62,000 nucleotides of DNA from Gnetum montanum (Eukaryota; Streptophyta; Gnetopsida; Gnetales; Gnetaceae). The stretch lies in assembly GCA_015680685.1 (NCBI GenBank), contig MNCI01028897.1, forward strand, positions 30,580 to 92,579, in the 5' to 3' direction. The notes below the pieces were generated by a model, which was not told where the DNA came from, did not search any database, and saw only the letters and a program-made list of their open reading frames with translations. Both the position numbers and the translations under genes were made by a program. This document shows positions 1-11,699 of the stretch, one piece after another (within the stretch, counting starts at the first letter, position 1; each line of letters opens with the position of its first letter).

Positions 1-375
1 ACAAACGCTTCTATGGAAAAATTTTAATAGAAATTTCTATTGGGCAACAAGAACAGTAAGAGCAATCTAAAAATCCTAAAATTACTTACCAAGGATGATA
101 CTATCTAAACCACTAGCTAAACAATTTAAACAAAATAAAAAATAAAATACATAACTCACAGAACTATGACAAAGAGGCTGAAATCTTTCCTTTAGCAAGC
201 CATCTTACAAGAAATCTTCTTTACAAATCTTTCAAGATCCCAAGTGTGATGTGTGAGACCCCAATATTCCTTCCTCCTTGACCCTTGAAGCCTTTTTATA
301 GGGTTCAAAGGTACGTAGAGAAGTTACAAAATATCTTGGGTGGTTTAACCACCATAGAGAAAAAAAAGCTACAAT
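1..375. other. unassigned AT-rich flank
   Basis: No reading frame or family is recognised. A T-rich TATA-like stretch near 294-300 is followed by the minisatellite-like repeats, an arrangement seen in LTR U3 and promoter regions. No LTR partner is visible because the window starts here. Confidence 0.3.
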
Positions 376-561
376 GGACAAGTGTCCTATTCCATGGCCA
401 AGTGTCTTCATTCAGTTGCCAAGTGTTTTCATTTAGTTGCCAAGTGTTCACCATGGAGAGAAACAAGTTGCAGTTGACAAGTGGCATTTGTGGAGAAAAA
501 GAGGTTGTAGTTGACAAGTGGCCTTTGTGGTTGTTATAACCATCATTTCCATTGACAAGTG
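376..561 (+). repeat. imperfect minisatellite, CAAGTG core
   Basis: About seven copies of a decamer-like core (TTGACAAGTG or TTGCCAAGTG) occur near 376, 397, 416, 437, 474, 511 and 551, spaced about 20-40 bp. Spacers are partly shared (GGCATTTGTGG, GGCCTTTGTGG). The stretch is open on both strands but the short frames look like by-products of the repeat. Nothing else is seen from 562 to 829. Confidence 0.6.
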
Positions 562-829
562 TTGAATTCACATAGGACTTTGAACAATTGTTGCACAAAT
601 TCTGTTTTTAAATCAATATTAAAACTTACTTGGTACACAACCAAGGGCTATCAAACTTACATCAGCAATTAAATAATTTATATCAAAACCCAAAGTTAAT
701 TAAAATAAATGTGGTATTCTACAATTAGAGCCTCGATGTAGTTGTGAATGTGGTGTGGTGAGCGTGGAAGTTGTTGTTGATGTTAATGCGCAGCAGGCAT
801 GCCTGATGGTGACAGAGAGTCTTCCGTCC

Positions 830-1558
830 CTATGATAGACCCAGAGTGACCAACTTCAAGCAAGTCCAGACCCTCAGGCTGAAGCAGCAACTTTTGCAGC
901 TGGGTATTGATTCCTCTTCTTCGTATTCTGGAATAGGCGTGCGCATTTCTCTGCAATGAAACCATCACTTGGTTGGTCCAATTGCTACCCACGTAGAAGA
1001 CTGGAACACGTCTTTGAGACGTAGAAACAATGCAGCGCTACCAAGATTGATGTATGTTAGACTTTGATTCATTAGAGAAAACTCGGTTGGAATCGAACCC
1101 ATGTATCCACTATCAGATAAATCAAGTTTCTACAAAGATCTCATGCCAACCGGAGGAGGAATTATTTTGCTCAGAAATTTGTCTGACAAACTCAGGTTTA
1201 TCCATGATGACAAATTGCTAACGGTGGCCGGTAAAGTATCATTGATAAAATTTTAGGATAGCAGAAGGTACTGGAAAGTCTGCCCTAGCTTCCCCAAACT
1301 TGGGAGGCACAACCCCTATGAGATGATTATCGTACATATCCAAATTTACAAATTTTGAGCAATTTGACGCTGCTTTCAGCACAGAAATCTCTTGGTTTGG
1401 ACCTTCCCTTTTGCTTTGAAGCATAATTTTTCCAAGATCCAAAAATTTGAGTTTTGGTAACTGTATCATGGAGTTTCATCACTGTAATCCCCACTCTGGG
1501 AATGGAGAACCAGTAGGAATCCGAATTTTCCAGTTGACAAATCAAGAATCTGCCATAA
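830..1558 (-). pseudogene. leucine-rich-repeat protein fragment (LRR receptor-like), broken
   Basis: Minus-strand translation gives successive plant-type LRR units: QILDLSTGKF at about 1556, LKFLDLGKIM at about 1450, FVNLDMYDNHLIGVVPPKFG at about 1350-1290, LPATVSNLSSWINLSLSDKF near 1210-1160, then LDLSDSGYMGSIP near 1110-1070. These fit the extracellular LxxLxLxxNxLxGxIP repeat of plant LRR receptor kinases and receptor-like proteins. The units lie in different frames with stops between them, and no signal peptide, transmembrane segment or kinase is present. It abuts the GT47 fragment upstream with no recognisable intron, so it is part of a chimeric gene-fragment assembly. Below about 1040 the LRR match is weak. 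Confidence 0.65.
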
Positions 1559-2030
1559 ATAAGCAACGTAACTGTGGTCCTCTTTGTAGAGATAGCTCAC
1601 CATCATCACCATGCTGAATGGCAGAAAATAGACATGATCTTGCACTAGATCTTTGGTCAGGAAAGGGTTGTTTCCCTGCTCCATCTCGTGGATGAAGCAA
1701 CCTTCTATTGTATATATGTTCTTGCACAACCCATGGTGAACCAGCGATAGCTCTCCTTCTTCGTAAATGCATATCTTAAACCACTTCTCCATCTCCTTGT
1801 AACTCTAATGGAAAACTCTGGCGTTGCGGTAGACTCCACCTTTGGGGACGTACTCATCGAGGACACTGTCAGGAGGCTTGAATTGGGGCTTGGTAGTGCT
1901 CCTGATCACAGATCTTTCCCTACACAGCTCTGCTTCCACTAGCACTAGCATTGGTCTTGTTTGGAAGAGTATAACTTTGGCGTCGTCTTTGGGTTTCATC
2001 GACCTTTGCGTGCTGTATAATCCATAGCCA
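1559..2030 (-). pseudogene. GT47 exostosin-like glycosyltransferase exon fragment
   Basis: One minus-strand frame from about 1999 down to 1560 carries the N-terminal part of a plant GT47 protein (Golgi type II glycosyltransferase of cell-wall polysaccharide synthesis). Visible pieces are DEYVPKGGVYRNARVFH, then after one TAG stop SYKEMEKWFKICIYEEGE, NIYTIEGCFIHEME, NPFLTKD and VYFLPFSMVMMVSYLY. Order and spacing follow the family (stem end, YRNxxxFHxSYxEMEKRFK, IYxIEGxFIxEME, HVFFLPFSV). The sequence ends after AYLW, where LRR-like sequence begins. The membrane anchor, the rest of the catalytic domain and a proper start are absent. It is a fragment, probably carried here by a mobile element. 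Confidence 0.75.
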
Positions 2031-3242
2031 GGTCACCTGTACTATAGGTGTTTCGTTCTCCTTGATCTATGATAAGTTTCAAAAGTGCCCAGTCTAGGCG
2101 CACAGATCCACCTATTTTTGTTGTTACCTACCTTTGTCCCTCTTAAAACCAAAACGATCCTGCATAAAAATGCATGTTGACTAGCCTTTCCATCTAAGAA
2201 ATTCTAATTTTTCTGAACAGGTGGATGGATTAAGTTCATCATAGCTATGTTTTTCTTGCTAATTTTAGTGCCAGGATCACCTATGAAATGTTTTCCAAGG
2301 ATGGAAACCATTTTTTTTCTTACCATAATGGACACCCAGCCAACTTGTTTTTCCATGCCCTAAATATTTTGGACAACATCAAAATAGTGATAGTTTCTTA
2401 TGCACCCAATCATGTGAAAGCACATCATAATTATATTTGCATGCTTATGAATCTTATTTTCCATAGAGCAAATTTCTAACCTTCATGTTGATTAAAATTT
2501 TCCTTAGTAATGTCCTTCATTGCTCCATTAAATGACCTAAATGTGCCAACAATTAAGGAGGTAGGAAATTACAACATTGAATGAGAGATATTTCTACAAA
2601 TCGATGCTAGTAATTCTAGCCTCATTTATAACCCCAAGCCACTCATCCTTTTGAGGATAGACCCAAGTTCAATTGTCACCACTAGATCCCATACCAATGG
2701 TATGAAATAACACTTTTACACTCTCCCACTCTTACAATAATGTTGAAGATGGATCTTACTATTCCATGAAATGGCCAAATGTGCCAACACTAATATCAAG
2801 ACATAATGAAACATGCAAGCTTATCAAGTATTCCAGAAATCATACATAATCTTATAGGTAATATATCATGATGTATAAAAATGTCAATATATATAATGAA
2901 AATGTCAAGGGTTAAAACCTTAATATGTAAAATCATAAGCATAATCATAAGAGAGATGTTAGAATGAACTAGCATAAACTTGTAGTAAAATAAAATATTT
3001 ATGTATTAAATGTATCCTTATGCTTAGAAATTAGCATTATAAAATAAATAATAACCTAAGATTGTAGGCTCAAAACACAAAGATGTTACATATCAAATCA
3101 TCCTCTAATATTTTGGAGAAACATGGACATTAATAAAGGTTACAAAATCTTCACTCTTCTACAACATGGGGCCTAGAAATCATACTAATTTATTATAGTG
3201 GAGGTTAATTAAAGTCACTCTAGGATATAAATCATATAAGGT
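2031..3242. other. no recognisable feature
   Basis: AT-rich sequence without a supported frame. I see no RNA gene, LTR pair or terminal repeat. Confidence 0.5.
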
Positions 3243-3340
3243 ATCAACCTAGTGGTATGGATCTTGGCCTAGTAACCCCATGTCACAAGTTTGATTCTAC
3301 TAGGTAGAACTTAGTTATAAACTTCTATAAATATTGAGGT
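3243..3340 (+). mobile_element. candidate tRNA-derived SINE
   Basis: A box-A-like stretch (AACCTAGTGG, about 3245-3255) precedes a box-B-like stretch (AGTTTGATTCT, about 3288-3298) at the spacing expected for an internal RNA polymerase III promoter. The intervening text (TGGATCTTGGCCTAGTAACC) resembles the head of plant SINEs. No cloverleaf or anticodon arm can be drawn convincingly, so a working tRNA gene is unlikely. The 3' end and target duplications are undefined. Differences from the box consensus are mostly G-to-A or C-to-T, as elsewhere in the window. Confidence 0.4.
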
Positions 3341-5738
3341 GTACCTATGTTTCACTTATTTTAGGTTCTAACACCTCCACTCTAGGATATCTATCACCAA
3401 CTACTTATAGAAACTTGGTGCTCACTTTTAAATGCAAAAGCTAATTTATTAAAATAAAATAAAACATAAGCTAAGCCATCATACATGTAAGTCCTCATCA
3501 TAGGACCCCATGGTATTATGTTATTGGATCAATATCACTTTAGGTTTGTTTAACCCTTCAAAACACATCGAATCTATATATTATTTGATATAATGTAATT
3601 GCTAGAAAATTAGAAAATTAGCTAGCTTCTATTAAACTAAAAGAATATTACAAATATAATGGAAACAAATCCACAAAAAAAAATCACTTACACACTCAAT
3701 GATATTACAGAGCATAAGGATTTACAAACACATACATGATTGACCTCAATGTAAGGTACAATCGATCAATATCTTTGTCTTACAACAAAAAAGATCAAAT
3801 ACCACCATATATGGTTAAACATTGAGATGCATACCACTCTCCTACAATCTCTCTCCCAATCCTCATGCCCTAATGTCTTAAAACACACAAACATAATCAA
3901 TATTTATTAATTACAAGACCAAGACCTTAGAAAAAATTTCTCAATGATAAACTCAAATATTTCCAACATTTTTCAATCTTTGAAGTAAACATTTACAACT
4001 ATTTCCAAAGTACAATGATCATGTCAAAGACTTTTCTTATTAAAATGAGAGGTCTTTAGGATTGACAAGAAATCTCTTTGTCAACTTTAGCTTGTAGGAA
4101 AGATTTTTATTGTCTAGGCTAGATGTCTTCTCTACCAACAATATGTCTCTAGGGAGACATCTACACTATTGGCAAGATATCTTCAATGTCAACCTAGCTT
4201 TCAAGACAGACATCTCCTAGGGTACAAAGATGTCTTCTATGATACATCAACTCCTAGTCAAGGCATTTATAAAGGCCTAAGATATCTTCCAAGATATCCA
4301 AAACCTTTATTCTTCTACATTTAAGGATAAAAATGGATTCTAAAGAGGTGTTCCTACACCAGATCTACCATCCTTCAAAAAGTGAATGCAAGTAAATAAG
4401 AAAGTAGTGGTAGAAGTGATTTTTTTAGTTAATCTCATGGATCCATATATGATCCTACCAATTAATCAAGTACTTATGCTTCTTAACTCAACAATTTTTG
4501 GAAGCTTCTCTTTGCTTGAGTACAACTACCTTCATCTCTTTTGAAGGCTTCAACTTATTAATAGCCCTATTTAATTCATCAATGTTTCTTGTAGGATGTT
4601 ATCATCTACTAGTACATGGTAATGCATAAGATCTATAACATTAAAAATAAAAGACATATCCACATAATTTGGTAAGTAAATTTCCAAAGCATTATCATTA
4701 ATTTTAACCCTTATTCTAATAGGACTTGAAGGACTCTACAATGTTTCATTTTTTGTAGTAAAATGATCTTAATATTTTTTTTATTATTTTACTATATTGA
4801 AGTGCCTCAATTTATTTAATGTTAAGGGATAAAGACTAATTAATTTTTTGATTTTGTGTCATCGCAAGGTACTGCAGGATCGAAAAATATTGATAAGATA
4901 TTTATTGAGATTGAGAGATTTAACATATTCTAAAGAATAACTATATCGATTCACATCATCAAAATTGATAAATATTTACCCAAATTATATAAATTTTTAT
5001 AGCAACCATGATGAAGATTGATAATATTAGATCAAAGGAAGCTACACTTCATCATGGATGAATATATTGATCCACACTATAGACATGACATAGATCAACA
5101 TCAAAGGATATCTCCAACATGATATAGTTTGAGATCAACTTAGAATTACATCAATCCTTATTAGTTCTCTTGATGAATATTAATATGTCTAATTTATGAT
5201 TTTTTACTATATTTATGATGTAAGTTCTTCTAGCATAAAGGGGAGAGCACTACATCCAACTATGGGTGTCAATACCAAGGAGAACACATATTAAGTTAAA
5301 ATTAATTTTTGAATTTCACTTGAACAATTATTAAGTAAGGATCTGTGAATCCTTGTGGCAACTATAGACCATTGGAGTCCATTAGTAGGCTATTGAGATT
5401 ATTTCATCATGGAAATAACAAGGTAGAATCATGGATTAGATGATGCCTGCCTTGTGATCCTCGTAATCTATGTTTGTACTTTATGAATTCAATTTGATAT
5501 AATAATTAATTTTCATTGTTGATCTTAAGATTATTTGGGATGATGATTTATGATTTGCTTATGAGTAATAGATGTAACAGTGGGATTTGATTGGATTTTA
5601 TCCTAATTATTTTATGTCTTGATGATTTCTTTGACTTTGAACTATTCTTTCATGGATACAACTTGTAGATTAGTCATAGACAAGGTAATGTTTCTACAAT
5701 GAGAATAATCTATCTTAGAAATTTTGGTTGCCTCATCA
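3341..5738 (+). repeat. possible 5' LTR of element E (left edge unknown)
   Basis: The stretch ends in CA at 5737-5738, three bases before a tRNA-type primer-binding site, as a 5' LTR should. At 4100-4320 copies of AGATGTCTTC and its complement cluster upstream of a TATA box, a typical LTR promoter layout. I found no second copy downstream of element E, so the LTR call rests only on the adjacent primer-binding site and promoter-like block. No gene is seen. Confidence 0.35.
4268..4273 (+). promoter_or_regulatory. TATA box, candidate LTR promoter
   Basis: TATAAA in the context CATTTATAAAGGCC, directly downstream of repeated AGATGTCTTC-type motifs. Confidence 0.35.
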
Positions 5739-5741
5739 AAT

Positions 5742-5760
5742 TGGCATCATTGCTAGGGAG
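5742..5760 (+). promoter_or_regulatory. primer-binding site of element E
   Basis: TGGCATCATTGCTAGGGAG lies 3 bp after a terminal CA. It is close to the tRNA-Asp-type primer-binding site used by Athila and related plant gypsy elements. The differences from that site are all C-to-T or G-to-A changes, consistent with methylation decay. This fixes the 5' end of the internal region. Confidence 0.65.
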
Positions 5761-6514
5761 CCCAACAAAGTTAATCATCATCAAGTGTTCAATATGTTTT
5801 TTAGATTTCTATTTAGAATTTAACTTGAATTATTTCATAAAAGGTATACATTCTTTCCATTTCATTTTATTTCTTTTGTTTTGTACTTTTAGAAATAGTC
5901 TCCCTTAATTATTTTGCTTGTAAGATGAAAAACAAAAATATTAAAAATAAGGAAAAAGTACAATCATAAACATCAATGTCCTTAGTTCCCAAAACTAAAG
6001 GAATTTATAAAAAGTTGTAATTAAGGCTATAATTACTAAAGCGATAAAGATAATTTTCAAATTCATAGGATTAATTGCCTATGAATATGCCAAGGAAGAG
6101 TGTGATTGTTAAATGAAATCAAATAAGTAACAAAAATATCCAACACTAATCCAACCTCTTAGGAATACCACAAGTTATTATAAACATATCCAAACTAATT
6201 TAAAGTAACCTCAAGAGAGACTAGGATAGCCTAGTTTTACAAGACAAATTCTTATCTCTATTCCATTACCCATTGACACCTTTGAAAGATAAAACATTTT
6301 AATAAATAGTGAAGGAGGAACCCTTAATGAAATTTTCAACCAAGAAGATTTAGAAACATAATTTTCATGTTTAGTAGCTTTTAATCCTCCCTTTAATATA
6401 TTAAACATCACAATTGATGAGCGGTGAGGGACCCCTATGCTCAACCATATCAATACGAGCATTACGCACAGTCTAGTCGAACTCCAAGGACTAAGTGCTT
6501 ATGCGCCTTCACAG
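5761..6514 (+). other. leader of element E, non-coding
   Basis: AT-rich leader after the primer-binding site. No supported frame is seen. It is interrupted from about 6515 by an inverted-repeat element. Confidence 0.45.
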
Positions 6515-8365
6515 AAAAAGGATGGGTTAGGTGATTGTTATCTTTCCAAGCTTACTTATATGGCATGATTGTATGGTTAAGTAAAGTTAAGGTATATGAT
6601 TTTTATGCTTTTTATGTTTTATGTCTTGCTGCTAAAAAGGGAAGAAGTGAATTAATTGAATAACTAATTTAATTTAACTAATCATCTAGGCTTTAACGAG
6701 TCCTAACACCAGCATCTATTCCTACTTGTTGTACACATCTTGAACCAGTGCAACACTACTACGATTACCAAATGCTAATCATTACTGGGTTACCAAGTGT
6801 TCCATGTATGCCTGAAGTGGTCGTACTAAGTGCGCTTACTTGTGAAAATTAACAAATCAATAAAAGAAACATCAATTAACTAATGAAAGTATTAAATAAT
6901 TGTAAACAACATTAAATGCAAGACATAAGCTATTCTAAATATTGCAAGGTTTATCACAAAGTTCATCTTTATTTCTAGACATAAGGTGTGCTTAGGTACA
7001 TAATGCTTGAATAAAGATCCATTTACTTTATGGCTCCTACTACAGGGACTCAAAAATAATTCTAACTCTAAAAGGGAGAAACTAGAAGAGTTTGGGTAAG
7101 AAACTAACTATCTAATTGCCAAACCAAGTGCACCCACCTCTTATTTATAGGCGACGAGGCAAGTTTCGATATTAGATGTCCAATATCCCTTGGTAGGCTC
7201 CAATATCATAGACCCAATATTGCGGATCTGATATCATAGTCCCTATATCATAATCGATCAACAATGTAAATCACAAATCCATCGATAGTTGTAGATTTTC
7301 AGAATTTCAACCTTAGCCAAAAATTAAGTAGTATGTCTACTATGGAAGGTACTACCGAACTGGTAATCATATTAAATACTTCATGAAGCATCAAAATGTC
7401 ATGTCAATGGATCCCTATTGATGTGGCCTCATTGATGGATCCTCATCGACATGGCCCTATTCATGTGGTGTTGCCACATCGATGGGGCCATGTTGACATA
7501 ACATTTGCTACATTTATGAGTTCCCATCAATGTAGCTCCATAATAAAGTCTATAAATATGTTCTTAGCTATCCTATTTATAGATGTCTTATCAATAGTTG
7601 TTGATGAGTCACAGTTTTATCAACTACGTTGACAAGGCCTCATCAATGTGGCCTCATTGATTGGGCCTCATCGATGCATCATATCATGCATCAATGAGGC
7701 CCTATTGATGTAGTGTCTACATTTTAGCTATAAATATGTGTCCACCAGCTACATTTATGGCATTAAGATTTTGGTAGTAGCAAAGCTCTTGCAGTTTGTT
7801 CATTTGAAAGTTAGAATTTTCCTCCTCACTGCTTGCAGTAGGAGTCATTGAGTATATGGATCTTTATTCAGAATTCTTCTACCTAAGCATGAAAGTGTGT
7901 ACAATAATAAAGATAAACTTTCTGATAAACCTTGCAACAGTTTGGATAGATTAAATATTTTATTTATGCATTTAATGTTTTCAATTATTTCCAGTGCTTA
8001 AGCTAATGAAGCAATTAATTATGATAGGTGAGATAGATTAAACACATAAGTATAACCGCTTCGAGCATAACACATATTTTCTTGGTAATCCCAACAATGT
8101 TATTGCTTGGTAGCCTAACAATGGATATGTGGGTTTAAGATGTGTATGAAAAGCGGGATAAAATGCTTATGTTAGGACTACTTAGCTACTAGTTAATTAG
8201 TTAAATTAAATTAGTGAATTCAATTACTTATTTCTATTTAAAATACTAAAACCATAAAATACAAAATCATAATAATCAAATGCCTCAATTACACTTAACC
8301 ATACTATTCCATGTCACAAGTGTAATTGGGAAGATAATGAACAACCTTAAGTCAAGATTCACTTC
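6515..8365. mobile_element. long inverted-repeat (foldback-like) element
   Basis: Left arm about 6515-7130 and right arm about 7770-8365 are reverse complements over roughly 600 bp. Anchors are left AATTTAATTTAACTAAT (6668) against the complement of right ATTAGTTAAATTAAATT (8197), left GCAAGGTTTATCACAAAGTT (6944) against the complement of 7915-7940, and left AATAAAGATCCATTTACT (7012) against the complement of 7850-7875. The core (7140-7765) carries repeated CATCGATG and GGCCTCAT motifs that are themselves palindromic. No transposase is encoded. It fits a non-autonomous foldback or long-TIR transposon inserted in the leader of element E. Target duplications were not resolved. Confidence 0.65.
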
Positions 8366-9479
8366 CTAGAAAACTAGTGTACCAAAAACTATAAAGTCCA
8401 TGAAATTCAATCATATTGCACATGAATGCTTTATGATTCGTATGCTTGGATGTAGGGGTACCACGTTGCTCATCATTGGCACTATTTTCAAGGACCTTAT
8501 TTCTTGATACATGTGTTATCTAGGATTAGCGAATATTATTTATGTCATTGGATGAATTCAAGGTCAACATCATTCTCAATAACATATAAAGAAGTAAGCA
8601 CAACTAATAATTTTATTTGTTTTGTAAAATGTATTCTTCTTTCCATGGACATGAAGATGTCAAACCATTGATCCCACAGGAGTACAAAGTGGTATATACT
8701 CATCTAGATGAGTATGTACTAGACTTCACCTTCATCCCACATCAAGATGAAGAACTGTAAAGGTGTAATGCGGAGGTCAACATCATCTTACCTTCCGATT
8801 GATCTATGCATAGGATCCTATTTCAAACCCATAAAAAGTTGGACATCATAGATCTTCATGAAGAATACATTGTGAATGGTTATGATACTTAGAACTACTA
8901 TCTCATTGAAACACAACACAAGTGAGATTGACATTTGGAGAAGCCCCTTGAGGCTACAAAAGGAAAACATTACACTAATACCTTGTTTCTACTAGATCAA
9001 AGTGACAATGAGGATCCTCCCTTTGAAGGTTTTCAACATGAAGAATTTCCATCCCCTGTTATTGATGACAAGGATGCAACCATGAACTTGTGAGCCACTA
9101 TTCATAAAGTAGGTTTAGGAAAAAGTGATAGTCAAGGTAGGAATTGGATAAAGCATCACAATAGCAAGGGATCTAAGAATGGTGATCATAATGGATAAAA
9201 CATTGATGGTGGATATTGCGGTGGTGGTGGTGGTCCACCTTCCTCTCCATCTTCTTCATCTAATTTTAAACATTCCTCTTCATTTTTTAGTTCTCATAGA
9301 AGCCACAATCAAAATAATTGTGATGAAGGTGATTAACAAGACAACAGTGATCGTGAAGGCCACCAAGACTGAAGAGGTGGCCAATATCATCATCATCATC
9401 ATCAATGCAATGATGATGATGAACCTCTATTGTAACTTGAAGTATGTTGAACATTGCAAAGGTAGTTAGAATTCCAATT
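8366..9479 (+). pseudogene. element E gag N-terminal region, badly decayed
   Basis: A mostly continuous plus-strand frame with stops runs through this stretch. It includes a cluster of acidic residues (DQSDNEDPPFEGF, about 8998-9035) and a Gly/Pro/Ser-rich segment (GGGGGPPSSPSSSS, about 9220-9262). The position fits the N-terminal part or leader of gag. No specific domain is recognised. A CAT-trinucleotide microsatellite lies at about 9385-9420. Confidence 0.35.
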
Positions 9480-10430
9480 AGGCATATGAAAGATAGCCAA
9501 ATCAAGTGCTTAAACATGAATAATATACCAAGATTTGAAGGGGGATAAAGTTCTAATCCACATACACATATACAAGCTTTTCATGATGCCTATGCCTTAC
9601 AAAACATAGAAAATGAATAGTAGAAACTCAAGATCTTCCCTAGAACACTTATCAAGGAAGCTAAAAGTTGTTACCAGTCCTTGGAATTCGAATCCATTTG
9701 CCAATGGAGTATCATGTTAGAGTTAATTAATGACAAATACTAGATGTACTCTAGAGTGTATAGTTTGAGAAGGAAAATCCAAGGCTAGAAATAGGGAACA
9801 TATGAACCCTTGGATGCTATGATGGGTAGATATTATTTACTCTTACATTGATTCCCTAGCCATGGTTATTCTTAGAGAGAACAACTTCACCACATTATAG
9901 ATGGACTCAAAGTAGAAATTAGAAGAACGCTTGGAATGTATGCTGAAGGAAGATTGTCTAAACTGAAATCTCATCAGATCCGAAGGATAATTGAGTAGGT
10001 AGTAAAAAAAGAAGGTGAGTTAAGAAAAAAGGAAAGTGCAGAAGAGTAATAGAGACTCTTCCATCAAAAAATGAGAGGTTTAATTTTGTGACAAAGAGGA
10101 GTCACCACTCAATGAAGTGGTGAATATGAAAACCTTGCCCATTCAAAAATCCTTTTCTAATATTTTGACAAAGGTTGATAACTTATGGGACTCTTTGGAT
10201 GAAAAATTTCAAACTACTATAAAGATTGCTAAAGAATCCAAAGAGAAAAATAGTGACTATATTCGCAAGAGGTAAAAAGAAGCTAAACATGCCTACCAAA
10301 GAGATAAGGGCAAAGTTGTGGTTGTAGAGGAAGTTGTGGAAACTGACTCTGATGATAAAATTGATTGTGACATTTTTCAATATGAACATCCAAAGTGTTG
10401 TTTCCCTATGCGGTCACACTTACAAATGTT
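9480..10430 (+). pseudogene. element E Gag capsid region
   Basis: Plus-strand translation gives the plant retrotransposon Gag signature: NNIPRFEGG (about 9520), HIQAFHDAYAL (about 9568-9600), KIFPRTLIKEAK (about 9631-9668), a YQSLEFESI-type helix, then YEPLDAMMGRYY and FPSHGY. Gag forms the particle shell and binds genomic RNA. The frame is broken by several stops, mostly TAG where Trp or Gln is expected. Order and spacing match the capsid domain of plant gypsy elements. Confidence 0.65.
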
Positions 10431-11149
10431 TGGAATGTATGCATTGAATCATTGACTAGCACATAGGTAAGCACCTAGATGATTGCCTTATTCTCAAGGC
10501 AATCCAACGTAGTTCCACTAGAAACAACAAGCTTACTAACTAAGTGGAGCTACTTCATAACCATATGAACAATACCAATAGTGATACCAATCATAATAAT
10601 TGGGAATGCCACCACCAAGGTAACAGTACCCTTATAGGTAACTAGATCCATATAGGTACTATGTTCAACAACCTGTATCCCTAAGAAGTTCTACAACTCA
10701 TACCAAATTTTAGCATCACTATTACTCTCCAAAGTACCACCGAACACATTCACCATCTACTCGATGAAAAAACCCGTATCCATATAATCCTCCACATCCA
10801 TCTACACCTCTACCTTTAACCTAGTAACCTCCTACTCTATCCATGTAGGGTGAGATTCCTTCATAGCCACAACAACAAAATGCTATAAGGACTGTACATT
10901 CAGAACTAGCTTTCTAGCCGAGTGGTTTGGACAATTGATCTAGAGAAGGATCCTTCTTATGATGTAGCATTCCTTTCCAACCCTCACAATCTAGTTTAGC
11001 TAATCATCTTGCATCTTCAATACCCTCATCCTCTACATCAAATATGTTTGAGTGTCCTTCAAGAAAACTACTACCTTAGATTCATACTATGATGCTAACT
11101 CATGCTATTTCAAACTAGATCAAGATTCGCAATCTTCCCATGAAAATAT
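10431..11149 (+). other. element E Gag C-terminal linker, non-conserved
   Basis: Pro, Tyr, His and Gln-rich translations with frequent stops lie between capsid and protease. No intact zinc knuckle is visible. Confidence 0.35.
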
Positions 11150-11515
11150 CTAACCTAGGAAGTCCACTCATTTACCTATACATCATTGGACATTAGCCAT
11201 GTAAGGCTCTTCTTGACTCTAGTTCCAAATTTAATCTCATCTTCCATGACATGTACAACGCCTAAAACCTACCACCTCTTAAGAAGAGTAACATCCATCT
11301 AGAATTGGTAGATTAGTCAATTATTGTTCCTATGGGATTAGTAGAGCACATTGTAACCATAGTTTTTGTGTGGTCCTATCTTGCTAATTTTCTCGTGATC
11401 AAGGTTAAAAACCACAACAGTGACTTCCCCATCATTATGGGAAGAGCTTAGTTAAGCATGGTTGACACATATATGGGTATAAGGGATCTCTTTCTAGAAA
11501 TATCTAAAGAAAATG
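11150..11515 (+). pseudogene. element E aspartic protease
   Basis: CKALLDSSSKFNLI (about 11198-11240) is the active-site region of a retroviral-type aspartic protease; the DSG or DTG triplet reads DSS here. About 200 bp downstream PIIMGRA then LSMVDTYMGI matches the second conserved region (ILGRPFL...). The protease matures the Gag-Pol polyprotein. The active-site glycine is lost and there are several stops, so it is dead. Confidence 0.65.
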
Positions 11516-11699
11516 AATTGGGTAAGATAGATAACAAGTGGATTCCATGCATCATATACAAAAATAATAGGTGTAATTACATTCAAAATATTTAGTCAAT
11601 CACAAGCATATATATTAAAGCATGTAATTAGTGTGCATAAGAAATTAATATTCCAAAGTGTCTATACATAGAAACTATAAAATAGGAGGGCACCCAATG

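Noticed and set aside
700-760. Copia-type primer-binding site near TGGTATTCTACAATTAGAGCC
   Set aside because: Only scattered similarity to the usual Met-tRNA site, and no copia gag or pol follows.
3243-3310. Functional tRNA gene
   Set aside because: Box-like motifs are present but no acceptor or anticodon stem can be formed, and box B is mutated.
9385-9420. Poly-His or Met protein segment
   Set aside because: It is a CAT/ATG trinucleotide microsatellite read in different frames.
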